A stretch of 64,000 nt of DNA from positions 29,148,217-29,212,216 of the forward strand of contig NC_023755.2 of assembly GCF_000499845.2 (NCBI RefSeq). Reading direction: 5' to 3'. A program made the position numbers and the translations under genes. Origin of the DNA: Phaseolus vulgaris (taxonomy: Eukaryota > Streptophyta > Magnoliopsida > Fabales > Fabaceae). Positions 1 to 11,943 of the stretch are shown piece by piece (the stretch's first letter is position 1; every line of letters starts with the position of its first letter). The notes beneath the pieces are model-generated. The model did not search any database, was not told the DNA's origin, and was given only the letters and a program-made list of their open reading frames with translations.

Positions 1-1200
1 CACCATACCTATTTGGAAAGTTTGCAAAAAAGAAAGTTGTAAAATCATTTGAGTTGTTAGAAGGTTTTCGATTGAGATCGGATTCTCCATCACCACCTTG
101 CCTCTGGGGAGAACATTCCTCCATTTCAACCTAGTGTCACATGTTACTGATAGAATATTATGAAAATGATGGAAATGATGTTTTTAATATATGCTACAGG
201 TTTAATGGCATTGGTTATTCCATTTAAACTGAGATTATTTTCTTAACATCAGATAATCATTTTATTATTGTTAATATTTATGCTTTTCAATCAATATATT
301 TTTAGTACGAGAGGGAAGTCAAGTTTGGGTTTTTTTTTAAGTAATTATTGAATTTATAGTACAACTATTTCAAACTAAAACTTCACTATTTTCTTTTCTT
401 TTGTTTTAAATAAGAGTAATGATACATACAACCCATATTACAATTCTCAATATTATTATTTTAATATATTTTTATATTATTTAATTACAAATTTACTTTT
501 TATTATATATATTTATTTAAAATCTATCACATAAAAAAATTCTATACAGTTGTAAAAAAAAGTGTGAATGTAGTGTTAATGGATTGTCAAGAATGAAGGA
601 GCTGACATTACTCATTGTAGGGATATCGTGTGCGGAAGCGTGATAATTTCAACCAAAGATTATGAGAAATTAAAGTAACAAGTACAGTGAGAATGATACC
701 AGAAATTTTAGGTGGAAAACCCCTTTAAATAGAGGTAAAAAACCACCGGCGAGAGAGCCAAAAACTTCCACTATAATGGTACTGGGAGTACAATGAATTT
801 CTTTCAGGCTAATAGATAAATAGCCCCAAAAAAAAATTCTCTCTATATGGGTTAAACACTTACACCCAAGAGTAGAAATAGAGAGTATATGAAAAGAGAG
901 AGGAAGCAAGTGTATGTTGATGTTTGTTGTATGTTGTGTGTTACATTGCTTGAAGGAAACCACTATATATAGTTCTAGGAGACAACAATAATAAATATAA
1001 TTAATGGTAATTAACCTCCCTTTGATGACAATTAAGTGTGGCAAGTAACCTTCCAAATATAACAAGAAAACGGAAAGGTGAATCATAACCCACACTCATA
1101 TTATATCACACAAAAATTTCAGGAAGCCTAAAGTTCCTTTTTGACAGACTGCGATATCTTTTGTGGCACGATTATCCTTTTGCTTCTCCGCCACCATATT
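1..1200. other. AT-rich flank, no gene recognised
   Basis: No open frame here resembles a known protein. The interval 600-830 has the flavour of a decayed copia LTR or leader (a mixed-composition block ending in short A-runs), but I see neither LTR ends nor a partner copy. An AT-rich block at about 430-560 resembles 42800-42940 loosely and may be the same small repeat. Confidence 0.5.
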
Positions 1201-1219
1201 TTAGGCCCCGTTTGGATCC
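1201..1219 (+). repeat. Candidate PIF/Harbinger left TIR with TTA target site
   Basis: TTA (1201-1203) is followed by GGCCCCGTTTGGATCC (1204-1219). PIF/Harbinger elements insert at 3-bp TWA sites and often begin with GGCC/GGGCC termini. A PIF-type transposase lies 2.4 kb downstream in the same orientation. The core CCCCGTTTGGATCCA recurs at about 1260-1275. No inverted partner (GGATCCAAACGGGGCC) was found to the right, so the assignment rests on one end only. Confidence 0.5.
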
Positions 1220-1772
1220 AGGGGTGGTACTGTTGTCGACGACGGAAGTCACAACACCACCCCGTTTGGATCCATGCATTGTTGCGGGTGAGGGTGCAAG
1301 GAAAGAGAAAGGTGAGTGAATTGTGCTTCTTCTAAAAGATGAAGAGAAAGTTGCACTGTGCAGTGCGAGTGCCAAGTCATCCACACGAACTTCCAATGTT
1401 GTCGTTGCTTTTGTGCTGGAATCAAGAAGAACAGTGGCCCTACATGCATGCCACATGAAAGCATGAGATTCCTGACTTGGCTCAGGAATCGTTTGACCAT
1501 GTGAAAGTTTGAAAGGTCATCATGAAGTGGGTGAGAGGTAGGTGTGGAACCTGGTTTCTTTATAAAACGATGTAGTTGCTTACTCCATTCACAGATAAGC
1601 AAAGAGAGCGAAGCATAGAGTGTGTAGTTGGAGAGATTCGTAAGTCATAGTGTGTGGTAGGGGCTTCAGTTACGTATAGGTTGTTCATCTCAAAGTGTTG
1701 TGTTCATCTCTGCCTTCATCTGGGTTCATCTCTGGGTTGATCTGAGGTGAGTTTATGTGTTTGATTGTTGGT

Positions 1773-2022
1773 TAATCGATTATGGCTTAAATAGCACAGG
1801 CAAAATAATCGATTATGGTGTAGATAATCGATTAAGTTAAGCGAGTAACCGATTATCTATAAAATTTTCGACCCATAATCGATTATCTAAAGTGTGTAAA
1901 AGGGGTCTTAATCGATTATTTGTTGTGATAATCGATTATGCTTGTTTTTTGCCTACTAACATAATCGATTATGCGTTGATAATCGATTATCCTGTGTATA
2001 TAAGTGATGCGATAATCGATTA
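1773..2022. repeat. Cluster of TAATCGATTA palindromes
   Basis: Nine exact copies of the 10-bp palindrome TAATCGATTA start at 1773, 1806, 1825, 1876, 1909, 1929, 1962, 1980 and 2013. One variant (TAACCGATTA) starts at 1846. All lie within 250 bp, with spacings of 18 to 51 bp. Several extend to ATAATCGATTAT. They lie in the subterminal part of the Harbinger-like element, where transposase or partner-protein sites would be expected; that function is inferred. Confidence 0.9.
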
Positions 2023-3604
2023 TGTTGTAAAATTTGTGAAATAGAAATGTTTCTTAATTTGTTTTATGTTGTTTTCAGGTGTGTTGTTCTTCCTATAAGT
2101 CATCCCTATTGTTGTTCTTGAGTGCTTATCTTCAGGTTTTTATATTTTTTATGTAAAGTTATTTTATTTAATTTTTGTTTTATATTTATGTTTGAATGAT
2201 TATGGTTTTGTAATAAAATTTGTTTAGAATTTATTTTAGTTTATTATGTTAAGGCGTTAGTAAATTAATGTTGGTTGTAATATAATTTGTTTAGAGTTTA
2301 GTTTAGTTAATTATGTTAAGGACTTACTAGATAGTTAATTAAATATGTTAAGGAGTTTAGTTAATTAAATTAATTCTTTCAATTGATTTATTGTTTTAAT
2401 TTTCGTAGATAGTTATTAATTTTTTAACATTTAAGAAAAATATTTATTTGTATGAAATGAATTATTTACATAATCGAAACAGAAATTTGTAAAGTTTAGG
2501 TTTTTTATTATATTAAACATAAATTATTAATGTTATAATTAAATCAAATAAAAAAATGTTGTTGAGATTAAAGAAAACTGAAAAAGTTAAGATAAATATT
2601 GTTTATATTTATAATAATAAATATACAAAGTTAATTTTTTTTAACATTTAATTTAATTGTTTATAAGAGAATAGATATTTTTTTTAAATGAATATTTGTA
2701 TTCTGTATGGTTAATATTTCTTTTGATTGGACAAAAATTATTAATGTTATTACTTGAAAAGATTAAAAAAAATGTTTTTGTAATTTTTGTTATAAGATTT
2801 AATTTTTATAAGAAAAAAATAAATGTATTTAAAATGAATATTTTTACAAGTGGAAATAGAAATTTGTAATTTGCAGGTTTTTTAAAAAGTAATTGATATT
2901 TTAGAAGTGCTATTTTTAATTGATATTTTAATTATAAATGTAGAAAGTAATTATTTATTTCAAAATGAATTGTTTATAAAACAGATTTAAAAAAATTTAA
3001 TTTTGGCATAGTGGAATTCAAAATTTTAAAAATATTTTTATAGGATTTTCATTTTTTTAGATTAAACATAATTTATTAATGTTATAATTAAAAACATTAT
3101 AAAAATGTTGTAGTAATTAAAAAAAACAGTAAAAGTTTAAAGTAGAAATATCATTTTGACTTAATTTTTTTTAATTTGTATTTCACATAAATTATTTGTG
3201 TTAGAATTAAATGTTAAAAAAAATATTATAGTAATTTAAAAAGTCAGAAAAAGTTTACAGAAGAAATTTGAATTTGTAATAATAATTGTAGATAGTTATT
3301 AGTGTTTAAAAATTAAATTGTTTATAAGAAATAATATTTTATTTGTAAATAATATTTTGACAGAATCCAAATAAAAATTGATAATCTGTAGTTAATATTA
3401 TTTTAGATTGTACATAAATTATTACAAAGAAAAAAATTTATGTATTTAAAATGAATATTTTTAGAAGTAGAAATAGAAATTTTGGGGTTTTTTTTATTTA
3501 ATTTGTTTATATTTATTTGTTGTTTGATTAAATTATGTTTTTGATATAGTAATTTTGATTAATTTTTTTATTAAAATTAATTAAAAGTACGTTTTAGGGT
3601 AACT
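2023..3604. other. AT-rich interior of the Harbinger-like element
   Basis: Very AT-rich DNA with no coding frame and many short A/T runs. Blocks built on similar A/T-rich phrases recur loosely, without clean periodicity. It could be untranslated leader and promoter for the transposase downstream. Confidence 0.5.
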
Positions 3605-3630
3605 GTATTGGTGTACTTTTACACCAATAC
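3605..3630. repeat. Perfect 11-bp inverted repeat before the transposase ATG
   Basis: GTATTGGTGTA (3605-3615) and TACACCAATAC (3620-3630) are exact reverse complements separated by 4 nt. The hairpin ends 16 bp before the first ATG (3647) of the transposase region. It could be an operator-like site or an RNA hairpin; either role is inference. Confidence 0.85.
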
Positions 3631-3646
3631 GGTAACTACGTTCGGT

Positions 3647-5081
3647 ATGAATTCGGAAAGAAATTATGACGAGGCAGAGATGGTACACTTTGAGGAAACA
3701 GTTGCAATTTATGACGATCTTGTTACGACGAACATGAATTTAATTTCACAAATCGAAGAACAAATAAAAAAAAAATAATGAAGGTGCATCAATCATGATT
3801 CTTTGTATGATTGCTTTTGGATTGAAATTGTTACGCATAATGCCTACTACAAGCAACTGTATCAGTCAGTCCCAACCACAAAAAGAGCGTCGCAGACAAG
3901 AATTGATGGAATACTTGGTTCACACTGAACAATCTCGTCACATTATTCACATGGGACTGAAAGCTTTCATTAAATTAAGTGAACGAATACGAGAAACTGG
4001 ACTTGTTAAAGATGCATATCGATCAACCGTGGAAGAACAAGTAGCGAAATTTCTCCACATTATTGGGCATAATGTGAAGAATCGAAGTGTGTCATTCTTT
4101 TTCCACGATCTGGAGAAACAGTTTCCCGTCACTTTCATAATGTTTTGAGTGCAATTTTAAGGTTGGAGGGGGAATTCTTAATTCAACCAAATGGAACGGT
4201 TGTAGAACCACACATCCTTAACAACAGTCGATTTTTCCCGTACTTTAAGGTTTGTTGATAATAACATTACTTGAAATTATGTGTACTGTCTTCTTTAGTT
4301 TGTGTTTAATTAAAGTTATGAATTTTTGTTTACATTAGGATTGTTTAGGGGCCATAGATGGGAGTCATGTACGTGCTGATGCGCCTCGTTTTCGAGGAAG
4401 AAAAGATTGGCCAACCCAAAACATATTTGCTACCTGTGACTTTGACATGAAGTTCACATATGTCTTAGCCGGTTGGGAAGGAACTGCCTCCGATTCAAGG
4501 ATATTGAAAGATGCTTTGCTACGAGGCGATCCTTTGGTTATTCCAGAAGGTTAGTTATAGGGGATTGGGTGTGCAGAACAATTAAAAGGTTGTAGTAGTA
4601 TATACTAACCCAGTTTTCCACAATCTTTGTAGGAAAATACTATCTTGGTGATGCAGGTTTTATGTTAAAACGAAATATAATAACACCTTATCGCGGGGTG
4701 AGATACCATTTGAAAGAATATTCGCGAAGAGGGCCACAAAATGCAAAAGAGTTGTTTAATCATCGACATTCATCACTTAGGAATGTAAATGAGAGAACCT
4801 TTGGGGTGCTTAAAAAACGTTTTCCAATTATAGCCAGTGGGACTGAGCCACATTATGATGTGGATACTATGACAAAAATTGTTTTAGCTTGTTGTATTGT
4901 GCATAACTTTCTACGTGGGATCGAGAATGACGAGTCTCTTCTTAAAGAAGTAGATAATGAATTATTAGAACAAGATGTCCAACCAAGCACCACCCATGCT
5001 CGTGAACATGATTACAGGATAGGGTGTGATATTAGGGACACTATAGCAAACGAAATGTGGCAAGATTATGTAAACAATTAA
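3647..5081 (+). pseudogene. PIF/Harbinger DDE transposase, three exons, broken
   Basis: The gene encoded the nuclear transposase of the PIF/Harbinger (HARBI1-like, DDE_4) family. Three exons can be read: up to 4249, 4339-4549 and 4633-5081. They are separated by introns of 89 and 83 bp with GT..AG borders that keep the frame. Catalytic-type residues are the D of AIDGSH in exon 2, the D of YLGDAGF at the start of exon 3, and the E of NERTFGVLK, 46 residues later, matching the family's DD~47E spacing. It is broken: the frame from ATG 3647 stops near 3776, and a 1-nt shift near 4110 splits the helical N-terminal part before the conserved phosphoryl-transfer region. The family is secure; the precise start is not. 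Confidence 0.88.
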
Positions 5082-5150
5082 TTTCATGAAATAATATATT
5101 TTCTACCATTTTTCAATGTTTGTCATCCTAACTTTATTTAAGTTAATTAG

Positions 5151-5534
5151 ATGGATCGCGGAAAAAATGTGGCTTCAAATTCATCAGGTTCTTATAGAGA
5201 GTTCACCAAGTGGACGGCGGAGATGGACCTAATTTTTCTCAATGCAATGATTGACGAGGTACGAAAAGGGTGTAGAATTGATGGTAGCTGGACCACTCAA
5301 GGATACACTAACATAGTTATGGCTTTAAATGAGGTTGGTTTATCGGGTCTTAAGAAAAATAATGTGAAGAACCGGCCGAAAAGCCTGAAGGACAGGTGGA
5401 GGGAAATCCATGATTTGTTTGGTGGATTGAGCGGTGATGAAGAGGAGGTGATTCAAGAATATCAGAGCATGGAAGACAGAGATCTGGAGTTTATGAAGAG
5501 CATAGCAGGAGGTAATCTGAATGGTTTTTTATGA
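5151..5534 (+). pseudogene. Myb/SANT-like ORF of PIF/Harbinger, fused to LINE sequence
   Basis: Residues ~15-97 look like the Myb/SANT-like (Myb_DNA-bind_3-type) domain that PIF/Harbinger elements encode beside the transposase: a W at TKWTAEMD, then a second helix block and the RWREIHDLFGG ending. The known role of such proteins is DNA binding and nuclear import of the transposase. It starts 70 bp after the transposase stop on the same strand. After about residue 97 the sequence is acidic and unlike the family. Its stop (5532-5534) overlaps the ATG of the LINE endonuclease ORF (5531) as ATGA. I infer that the tail is the end of LINE ORF1, joined in frame by the LINE insertion. Confidence 0.72.
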
Positions 5535-8500
5535 AGATTTATAATTTAAATATAAGAGGTCTGGGGGGAGGAACAAAAGGAAGGTATCTGAAGAGGTGCT
5601 TTTCTGTAGAGGAAGTAGAATTTGCATGCCTTCAAGAAACAAAAACAGCAGAAGTCACGGATACCAAGATTTTTTCGCTATGGGGGGATAATAATATGGG
5701 ATGGATTCATAATGGAGGGATTAACGGCAGTGGTAGTCTTCTTTCGATGTGGCACAAAGAGGCTTTTAAGTTCGAGAGTCACTCTATGGGTACAGGTTAC
5801 ATAGCTGCCGTGGGTATCCATGTCAGATTCGCTCAAAGGTGTTGCGTGGTAAACATTTATGCAGCTTGCAACCTAAAAGAAAAGAAAATTGTGTGGGAGG
5901 AGTTAACAAGCTACAAAACAACATCCCAAATTGAAGTTTGGTGCTTCTGTGGGGATTTTAATGCAATCAGAAGTAGGAGTGAAAGGAAAGGGGTGGATCG
6001 GGGGGATTTTTCGAGTGAGATAAGAGGCCTTAATGACTTTATTGAGTCAAATCTGTTATTAGATTTGCCTATTGTGGGAAAGAAATACACATGGTTTAAA
6101 GCAAATGGTACGGCGAAGAGCAGGATTGGCAGAGTATTAGTTTCTGAGGAATTGTTGTAGAAATGGCCTATGTGTAAACAATATGTCCAACGGAGGGAAG
6201 TCTCGGATCACTGCGCTTTGATGATTAAGTGTGTAGACAAGGATTGGGGCCCTAAACCATTCAGATCTATTGATGCATGGCTGCTTGAGACAGGGTTTTC
6301 AGGGATGGTGGAGGAAAAGTGGAGGTCTTATGAGAGCCAAGGAAGTGTGCTAAAGGTGCTTAAGGACAAGCTCAAACTTCTCAAAGCGGATTTAAAAATC
6401 TGGAACAAGGATGTTTTTGGGAATCTGAATGCTTCTAAGCAGTCTCTGCTGAAGGATATGGAGAATATGGATATTCAGGACAACCAAGGATGTTTAGAGG
6501 AGAGTTAGAGAAAGCATAGATCAGATCTGGTAAGGAAGCTTTGGGAGGTTGATGCAAATATTGAATCCCTCATTCATCAGAAGGCCAAAGCCAATTGGCT
6601 TAAATTTGGCGATTCATGTACTACTTTCTTCCACTCGTCTTTGAGATGGAGGAGACTAAGGAATGAAGTGAAGGGTGTTGAAGTAGGGGGTGTATGGTGT
6701 GAGGAACCAAGTACAGTTCGGCTTGAAGTTAAGAAGTTGTTTGAATCCAGATTTAAAGCAACAAAAGACTTTGGAGTGAGACTGGAAGCAGTAGAGTTTA
6801 AATGTCTTTTACCAGATGTAAGTCAGAGTATGATTGAGGCTTTCACCGAGGAAGAAATTAAAGAAGTTGTATGGCAATGTGAGGGTACGAAGAGTCCAGG
6901 TCCAGATGGGTTTAATTTCAATTTTATCAAGAAGAGTTGGAATACTCTTAAACCTGATTTTATAGCAGCGTTGAAGTGCTTCCAGGAAACTAGTGTTATT
7001 CCCTAGGGGTGCAATGCTTCATTCATAGCATTAATACCTAAAGTCTGGGACCCGTGTAACCTCAACCAGTTCAGACCCATCTCTTTAGTGGGAGCCATCT
7101 ATAAAGTTATTTCAAAAGTTCTAGCCGGGAGATTAAAGATAGTGTTACCCGATCTTATAGATGGTAGTCAATCAACTTTCATAGAAGGAAGAGGTCTGGT
7201 AGATAGTGTGCTTGTGGCAAATGAGGTCATCGAGGACATGAAAAGGAGAAAGAAGAGGGGCATGTGCTTGAAGGTTGACTTTTGAAAAAGCTTATGATTC
7301 AGTCAGATGGGATTTCTTATACGACATGCTCAGCAGGATGGGTTTCCATTGTGTATGGACAAATTAGATTAGAGCTTGTATGGAATCCGCTACTGTTTCA
7401 GTGCTTGTTAATGGGAGTCCCACGGAGGAGTTTAAACCTACAAGAGGTTTAAGACAGGGCGATCCTATGACACCTTTTCTTTTTTTAGTAGTGGCAGAAG
7501 GCCTTGCTGGACTTGTACGGCAAGCACTGAGAGCTAATCTTTTGTCTGGTGTGAAGGTAGGAAATAAGGAGGTAGAGGTTTCTTTTCTCCAGTTTGCAGA
7601 TGATACTCTTTTCTTCTGCGAAGATTCATGGAGTAACGTGGCTATAATGAAATCCATTTTAAGGGGGTTTGAGATAACTTTAGGTTTGAAGATCAACTTT
7701 CACAAATCAAGATTAGCAGGTGTGAATGTGCAGTCAAATAAGCTTCTCAGTTATTCTAAGTTCTTGAATTGTAATATGATGGGAATACCCTTCAAGTATC
7801 TGGGATTAGAAGTGGGAGGGAATCCAAGGAAGAAATCGTTTTGGGATCCTGTAATAAGCAAGCTCAAAACAAGGTTAAGTGTGTGGAAGGGGCGGTTTTT
7901 ATCTTTAGCAGGAAGGACGTGTGTTATCAAGTCCGTTCTCAATGCAATACCTCTCTTCTATCTATCAACCTTCAAAGAGCCAGAGTCCATCTACAAAAGC
8001 ATTATCAGTATTCAAAGTAGGTTCTTGTGGGGGTGGGGTAAGGAAAGGAGACCCATTGCATGGGTAAGCTGGGAAGACTTGTGTAAGCCAAAAGAGGATG
8101 GAGGGTTGGGGCTAAAAGATATTAAAAAAGTTAATGCTGCTCTCCTAGCAAAGTGGAGATGGAGGTTTCTGTCTCAAGACAAGGGGAAGTGGAAGGAGGT
8201 GTTAGAATCCAAGTATGGGGGGGAGCTAGATTGTCCCCATTTACCAGTAAAATATCAATCTTGGTGGTGGAGAGATCTAGTAAAGGTGTGTAGGGAGGGA
8301 GGTGGAGAAGGGTGGTTCCAAAATGAGGTTCATTGGATATTAGGTAGGGGAGATAAGGTTAGATTTTGGGAAGATGTGTGGATTGGAGACACGAGCCTTA
8401 GATCTTTGTTTCCTAGATTGTATTCTCTGTCGGCAAATAAGGAGCAAACAGTTAAAGAGGTCGGGATGTGGGAAGGCTTGGATTGGAAATGGAGGTTAGG

Positions 8501-9208
8501 ATGGAGACGTGAAAGATTTGAATGGGAATCGGAGATGGAAGAAACTTTTTCTCAATACCTAGAGGGGGCTGATGTAAAGCAAAACAGGGAAGATGTAAGA
8601 GTTTGGGGGGAAGAGAATCTGGAGAAGTACTCAGTAAATGCAGCTTATAAAAGTTTATCTGTTGGACGTGGGGGTACCTATCATGCAGCTTTTGAATACC
8701 TTTGGAAAGCTAAAGCGTTTCCCAATGTCCTATCAACATCTTGGAGGGCTTTAGTAAATAGGATCCCAACTAGGGAGGGGCTGAGTAGAAGAGGAGTACA
8801 ACTGAGTTCTCTAGCTTGTGTGCTATGTGATGTGAAGGAGGAATCTTGTCAGCATTTGTTCCTAGAATGTACTTATGCACAACAGGTCTAGTTTCTATGT
8901 CTTAAATGGTTAGGAATCACTTTAGTTCAGCAAAATAGCCTCAAAGATCACTTTCTGAGTTTCCACATACCTCAGAGAGTTTCAACCAAAACTTGGTCTT
9001 AAAAGGTATTTGGGCTGCCATTGTGAGGTGTATATGGGACCAAAGAAATGCCATTATTTTCAAACAACATGTAGTTGATGCCAAAGAGATTTCGCAAATG
9101 GCACAGCTTAAGTCGTGGTTGTGGATGAAGTATAGAGCTTTTAATAACTCTCACTCGTTTACGGATTGGTTACTTAACCCGTTTGTTTGTTTAAAAAGCA
9201 TTAATTAG
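5531..9208 (+). pseudogene. LINE ORF2: endonuclease-RT-zinc finger, broken
   Basis: Endonuclease (5531-~6240): starts NLNIRGLGG, with CLQETK, CGDFNAI and SDH motifs. Reverse transcriptase (~6860-7700): SPGPDGFNF, the RPISLV region, RGLRQGDP and an intact catalytic FADDTLFF near 7594-7617. C-terminal zf-RVT-like region (~8690-8890) with CVLC..CQHLFLEC. Breaks: TAG at 6158-6160, stops at 6506-6508 and 7004-7006, a 1-nt insertion near 7270 inside the KVDF/EKAYDS motif, TAG near 7365 and TAG at 8889-8891. The last piece (8993-9208) is the usual C-terminus. The product would act on nuclear chromatin by nicking DNA and priming cDNA synthesis; this copy cannot make it. Confidence 0.92.
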
Positions 9209-9783
9209 TGGGTTTTCTATGGAGGCAGAGGGTGGCAAAGGAATTTACAAAAGAAGGGGAGGAATTTAAGATGGGCTTGTAAGAAGGAGTAATGAGGTTA
9301 AGGACAAGTGGAGTCGGTTTTGGTTTATGCGGAAAGTTATTCTCAAACATAGGTAATGCCAGGCTGTATCTGTGTTGTTGGTGTGACTCTGCTGCGAATT
9401 CCAGGAAGTATACTTGTAGTGCAAAAACACTGGAATACACTTGGTTCTCTGTATTGAATCTGTCATGGGAAATTTTACATGTTGTTTTAAGAGGAGAAAT
9501 GGAACAAAGGAACTGTTATGTGTGATGGCATTCGGTCTTAGAGTTGTGAAGACTGACAAAATGACAAAGTGATCAAGTTGGTGTGTGGCTTTATGCAGGG
9601 TGTTTATAGGGGCATCAGCTAAGCAAAGGCAATTCAGCAGTATGGTAATTCCAGCAACATACCTCTGCTATAAATGGTTTATCCCTAATTCTACTTAAGA
9701 CAGGTGTAGTAACTGTATAAGGGTTGGGACACTCCTCAAATGTTTCTTTTTATTATATTAATTCATTGCTGATAAAAAAAAAA
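9209..9783 (+). other. LINE 3'UTR and poly-A end
   Basis: Non-coding tail of the LINE ending in TGAT plus ten A. The second LINE (34456-34462) ends with a closely similar TTGAT plus seven A, so both belong to related families with the same 3' end type. Confidence 0.75.
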
Positions 9784-11938
9784 GGAAGAAATTGAGAATA
9801 TTGATGCAAAGTCAAAAGAAAATAATCTCTCCAATGTGGGGGCTTTAAGTTGCTTGTCAAAAATATGAAGATGAATGGTCACAAACATCATTTAAATAAG
9901 TTGAAATTTTTACTTGTTGATTAAAATATCTGAACTTCAACAGACTAGAGATGAATTCTTTTAATTTATGAACTAGTTGGATGAATCAGTATATACAATA
10001 AATAAATTTATAGTTTTAAAAAAGACTTATTTACATTATTATTATTATGACTAACTAAAACATATATTCTAACGCAATTCTATCTTCCTATTTTTATTTT
10101 CTTATTTTCTTAATGTATCTGAAAAGTATAGTGATTACACTCAATTATAAGTATTTTTTAATAATGATAACACATAGTTATTTTGTAACAGTTAACTACT
10201 ATTTTCTATTTCATTCTTTGTATAATATATTTAATCTTTGTGCTGTAAAATTTGTGGACAAAGACGTCATATAATCTTTATATATAAGTATATCTTTAAT
10301 TTAATTTCATCTATTGAAATAGAAAATTACCTATTAAGTTATCATAATTTATTTTGTTTAATATTTGTTTTTCATTTGATTACAGATCCTTGAAACACGA
10401 TTTATTTCAGGATTAAACACTTAGTTCCGTCTTTGAAAGATATTGGAGCTGAAAGTAGGTTTGTGACTAAAAAATTGTGGCATGGAAATCTCTATAATTT
10501 TGTTCCTTCATTCTAATTAGTGATGTGAGTAACAAAATGTCTATCTCTTATATAGATATTTCTCTTTATTTAACTAAGATAAGGTGTGTTTAGTGAGACA
10601 AATAACTGAGTTATTAGTTTATTTCATTAAGTTATAAATTAGTTTGAGCAACAGAAAAAGAACTTATTTAAGGGATTTTTAGTCTATAAGTAATTTTAAT
10701 TATTTTTTGTACGTTCTTTCATTAAAATCTCTTATATATATTTTAATCATTTTTTTGTATCATCATCAATATATTTTCATACAATTTTGTGTGTTTATAA
10801 CAGAAAGCTAAAAGAACAGTTTCAACATTATAATGAATAATAAATATTTATTTTAATTATTACACTAATTTTAATATCTATTACATTTTTTATTTATTTT
10901 TTTATGTAGTTTAAATTAAAAGTTTAAATTTATGAAAATAAATTAAAATTTTAAATTATCTAATAGTTGCTTAAAAAAATTATTTTTTTCATTACAAGGA
11001 AAATCATAAAATAGAAACCAATTTTTAAAAACTAAAAATAATTAATTGCTATAATGATTAAATTAGAGACTATTTTAGATATTAAAATTTTTTGTTTCTA
11101 AATTAGTTTCTTGTTGAATGATTTTTATTTTATAATTTTCTTTGTAGTGTTTTAAAAAAATATAAATTATAATTAGATAACAATTTTTTTTCAAAAAGAT
11201 GTAAATATTATTTATAAATAAAATTTATAGCTATGTCGTTATATGTTTATCAACTTAAATCTATTAATTATTTCAATTCAATAAATTGTTTATCCACAGT
11301 TATCTTTTAAAAGTACTCGTTAATTTATAATTAGTTTCTTCCAACATTATGTACACGGACTTTATATATATTATAATTTTAACATTTTCTGAAAACATAA
11401 TTATTTTTTATTTTACTTACCTTGACTATACCAATACAGTTTTCTTATTAAGTCAAATATAATTTAATTCAATTAAAAAAACATAAAGTTCATCCTTACT
11501 TCATCCATTTTTGTGTGTTTTATATAATGAAAAAATAATGGTAATATAATAACATAGTGTATTTTTATTAATTATAATAAACTATTTAAAGAAATATGTT
11601 TATTGAAAATGATTTACAATTTTAATCATTTTAGCTTAATAAATATCTAGAATTAAAGTAAAAATTAAATTAAAAAAAAAGTCTGCAATTTTTATAAGAG
11701 TTTTAAATTAATTAACATTTCTTTAAATTTATTTAAGTTAAGTACATAGACCGAGTTCATAATTTTATTCCACTTTATATATGATTGGCTTCTAAAAAGA
11801 ACACGTGTGATTTCTAAAAAAAATATTAATTTAACATATAATATATCTTTTACAACATTATTTAATTAAAATTATTTTTTATATTTTGGAAATTTTATTT
11901 TCTTACCTTTTTTTCCCTCTATAAAACTTTGGTTAATT
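9784..11938. other. AT-rich interval, no gene recognised
   Basis: Long A/T-rich stretch between the LINE tail and Tat-A. I found neither the missing right half of the Harbinger element nor its inverted terminus. No open frame resembles a known protein. Confidence 0.55.
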
Positions 11939-11943
11939 AGTTT
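11939..11943. repeat. Target-site duplication AGTTT, left of Tat-A
   Basis: AGTTT directly precedes the 5' LTR; the same five bases follow the 3' LTR at 24021-24025. Five bp is the usual duplication for Ty3/gypsy integrases. Confidence 0.95.

Larger units (their letters stand above)
1204..5440 (+). mobile_element. PIF/Harbinger-like transposon, left part only
   Basis: The order is candidate TIR, a GC-richer terminal segment, a palindrome cluster, a 1.6-kb AT-rich stretch, a DDE transposase pseudogene, then a Myb/SANT-like ORF. This two-gene layout (transposase plus Myb-like DNA-binding protein) is characteristic of the superfamily. The right part is missing: a LINE interrupts the Myb ORF and no matching TIR is seen before the next element at 11944. 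The element is therefore immobile as it stands. Confidence 0.7.
5440..9783 (+). mobile_element. L1-type LINE, 5'-truncated, poly-A tail
   Basis: A non-LTR retrotransposon in sense orientation. It has an apurinic-like endonuclease, reverse transcriptase, a C-terminal zinc-finger region, a 3'UTR and a run of ten A (9774-9783) after TGAT. Most of ORF1 is missing, as expected from incomplete target-primed reverse transcription. The left border is approximate: it is placed where the Myb family match ends inside the ORF at 5151-5534. I could not find a convincing target-site duplication. Confidence 0.85.

Noticed and set aside
430..560. MITE shared with 42800-42940
   Set aside because: Resemblance is mostly AT composition and short phrases; no terminal inverted repeats or target duplication could be fixed.
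670..1095. 141-codon minus-strand open frame
   Set aside because: Low-complexity hydrophobic translation of AT-rich DNA with no family resemblance or splice context.
9292..9525. 77-codon plus-strand open frame in the LINE tail
   Set aside because: Lies in the LINE 3'UTR after the C-terminal codons; no family match.
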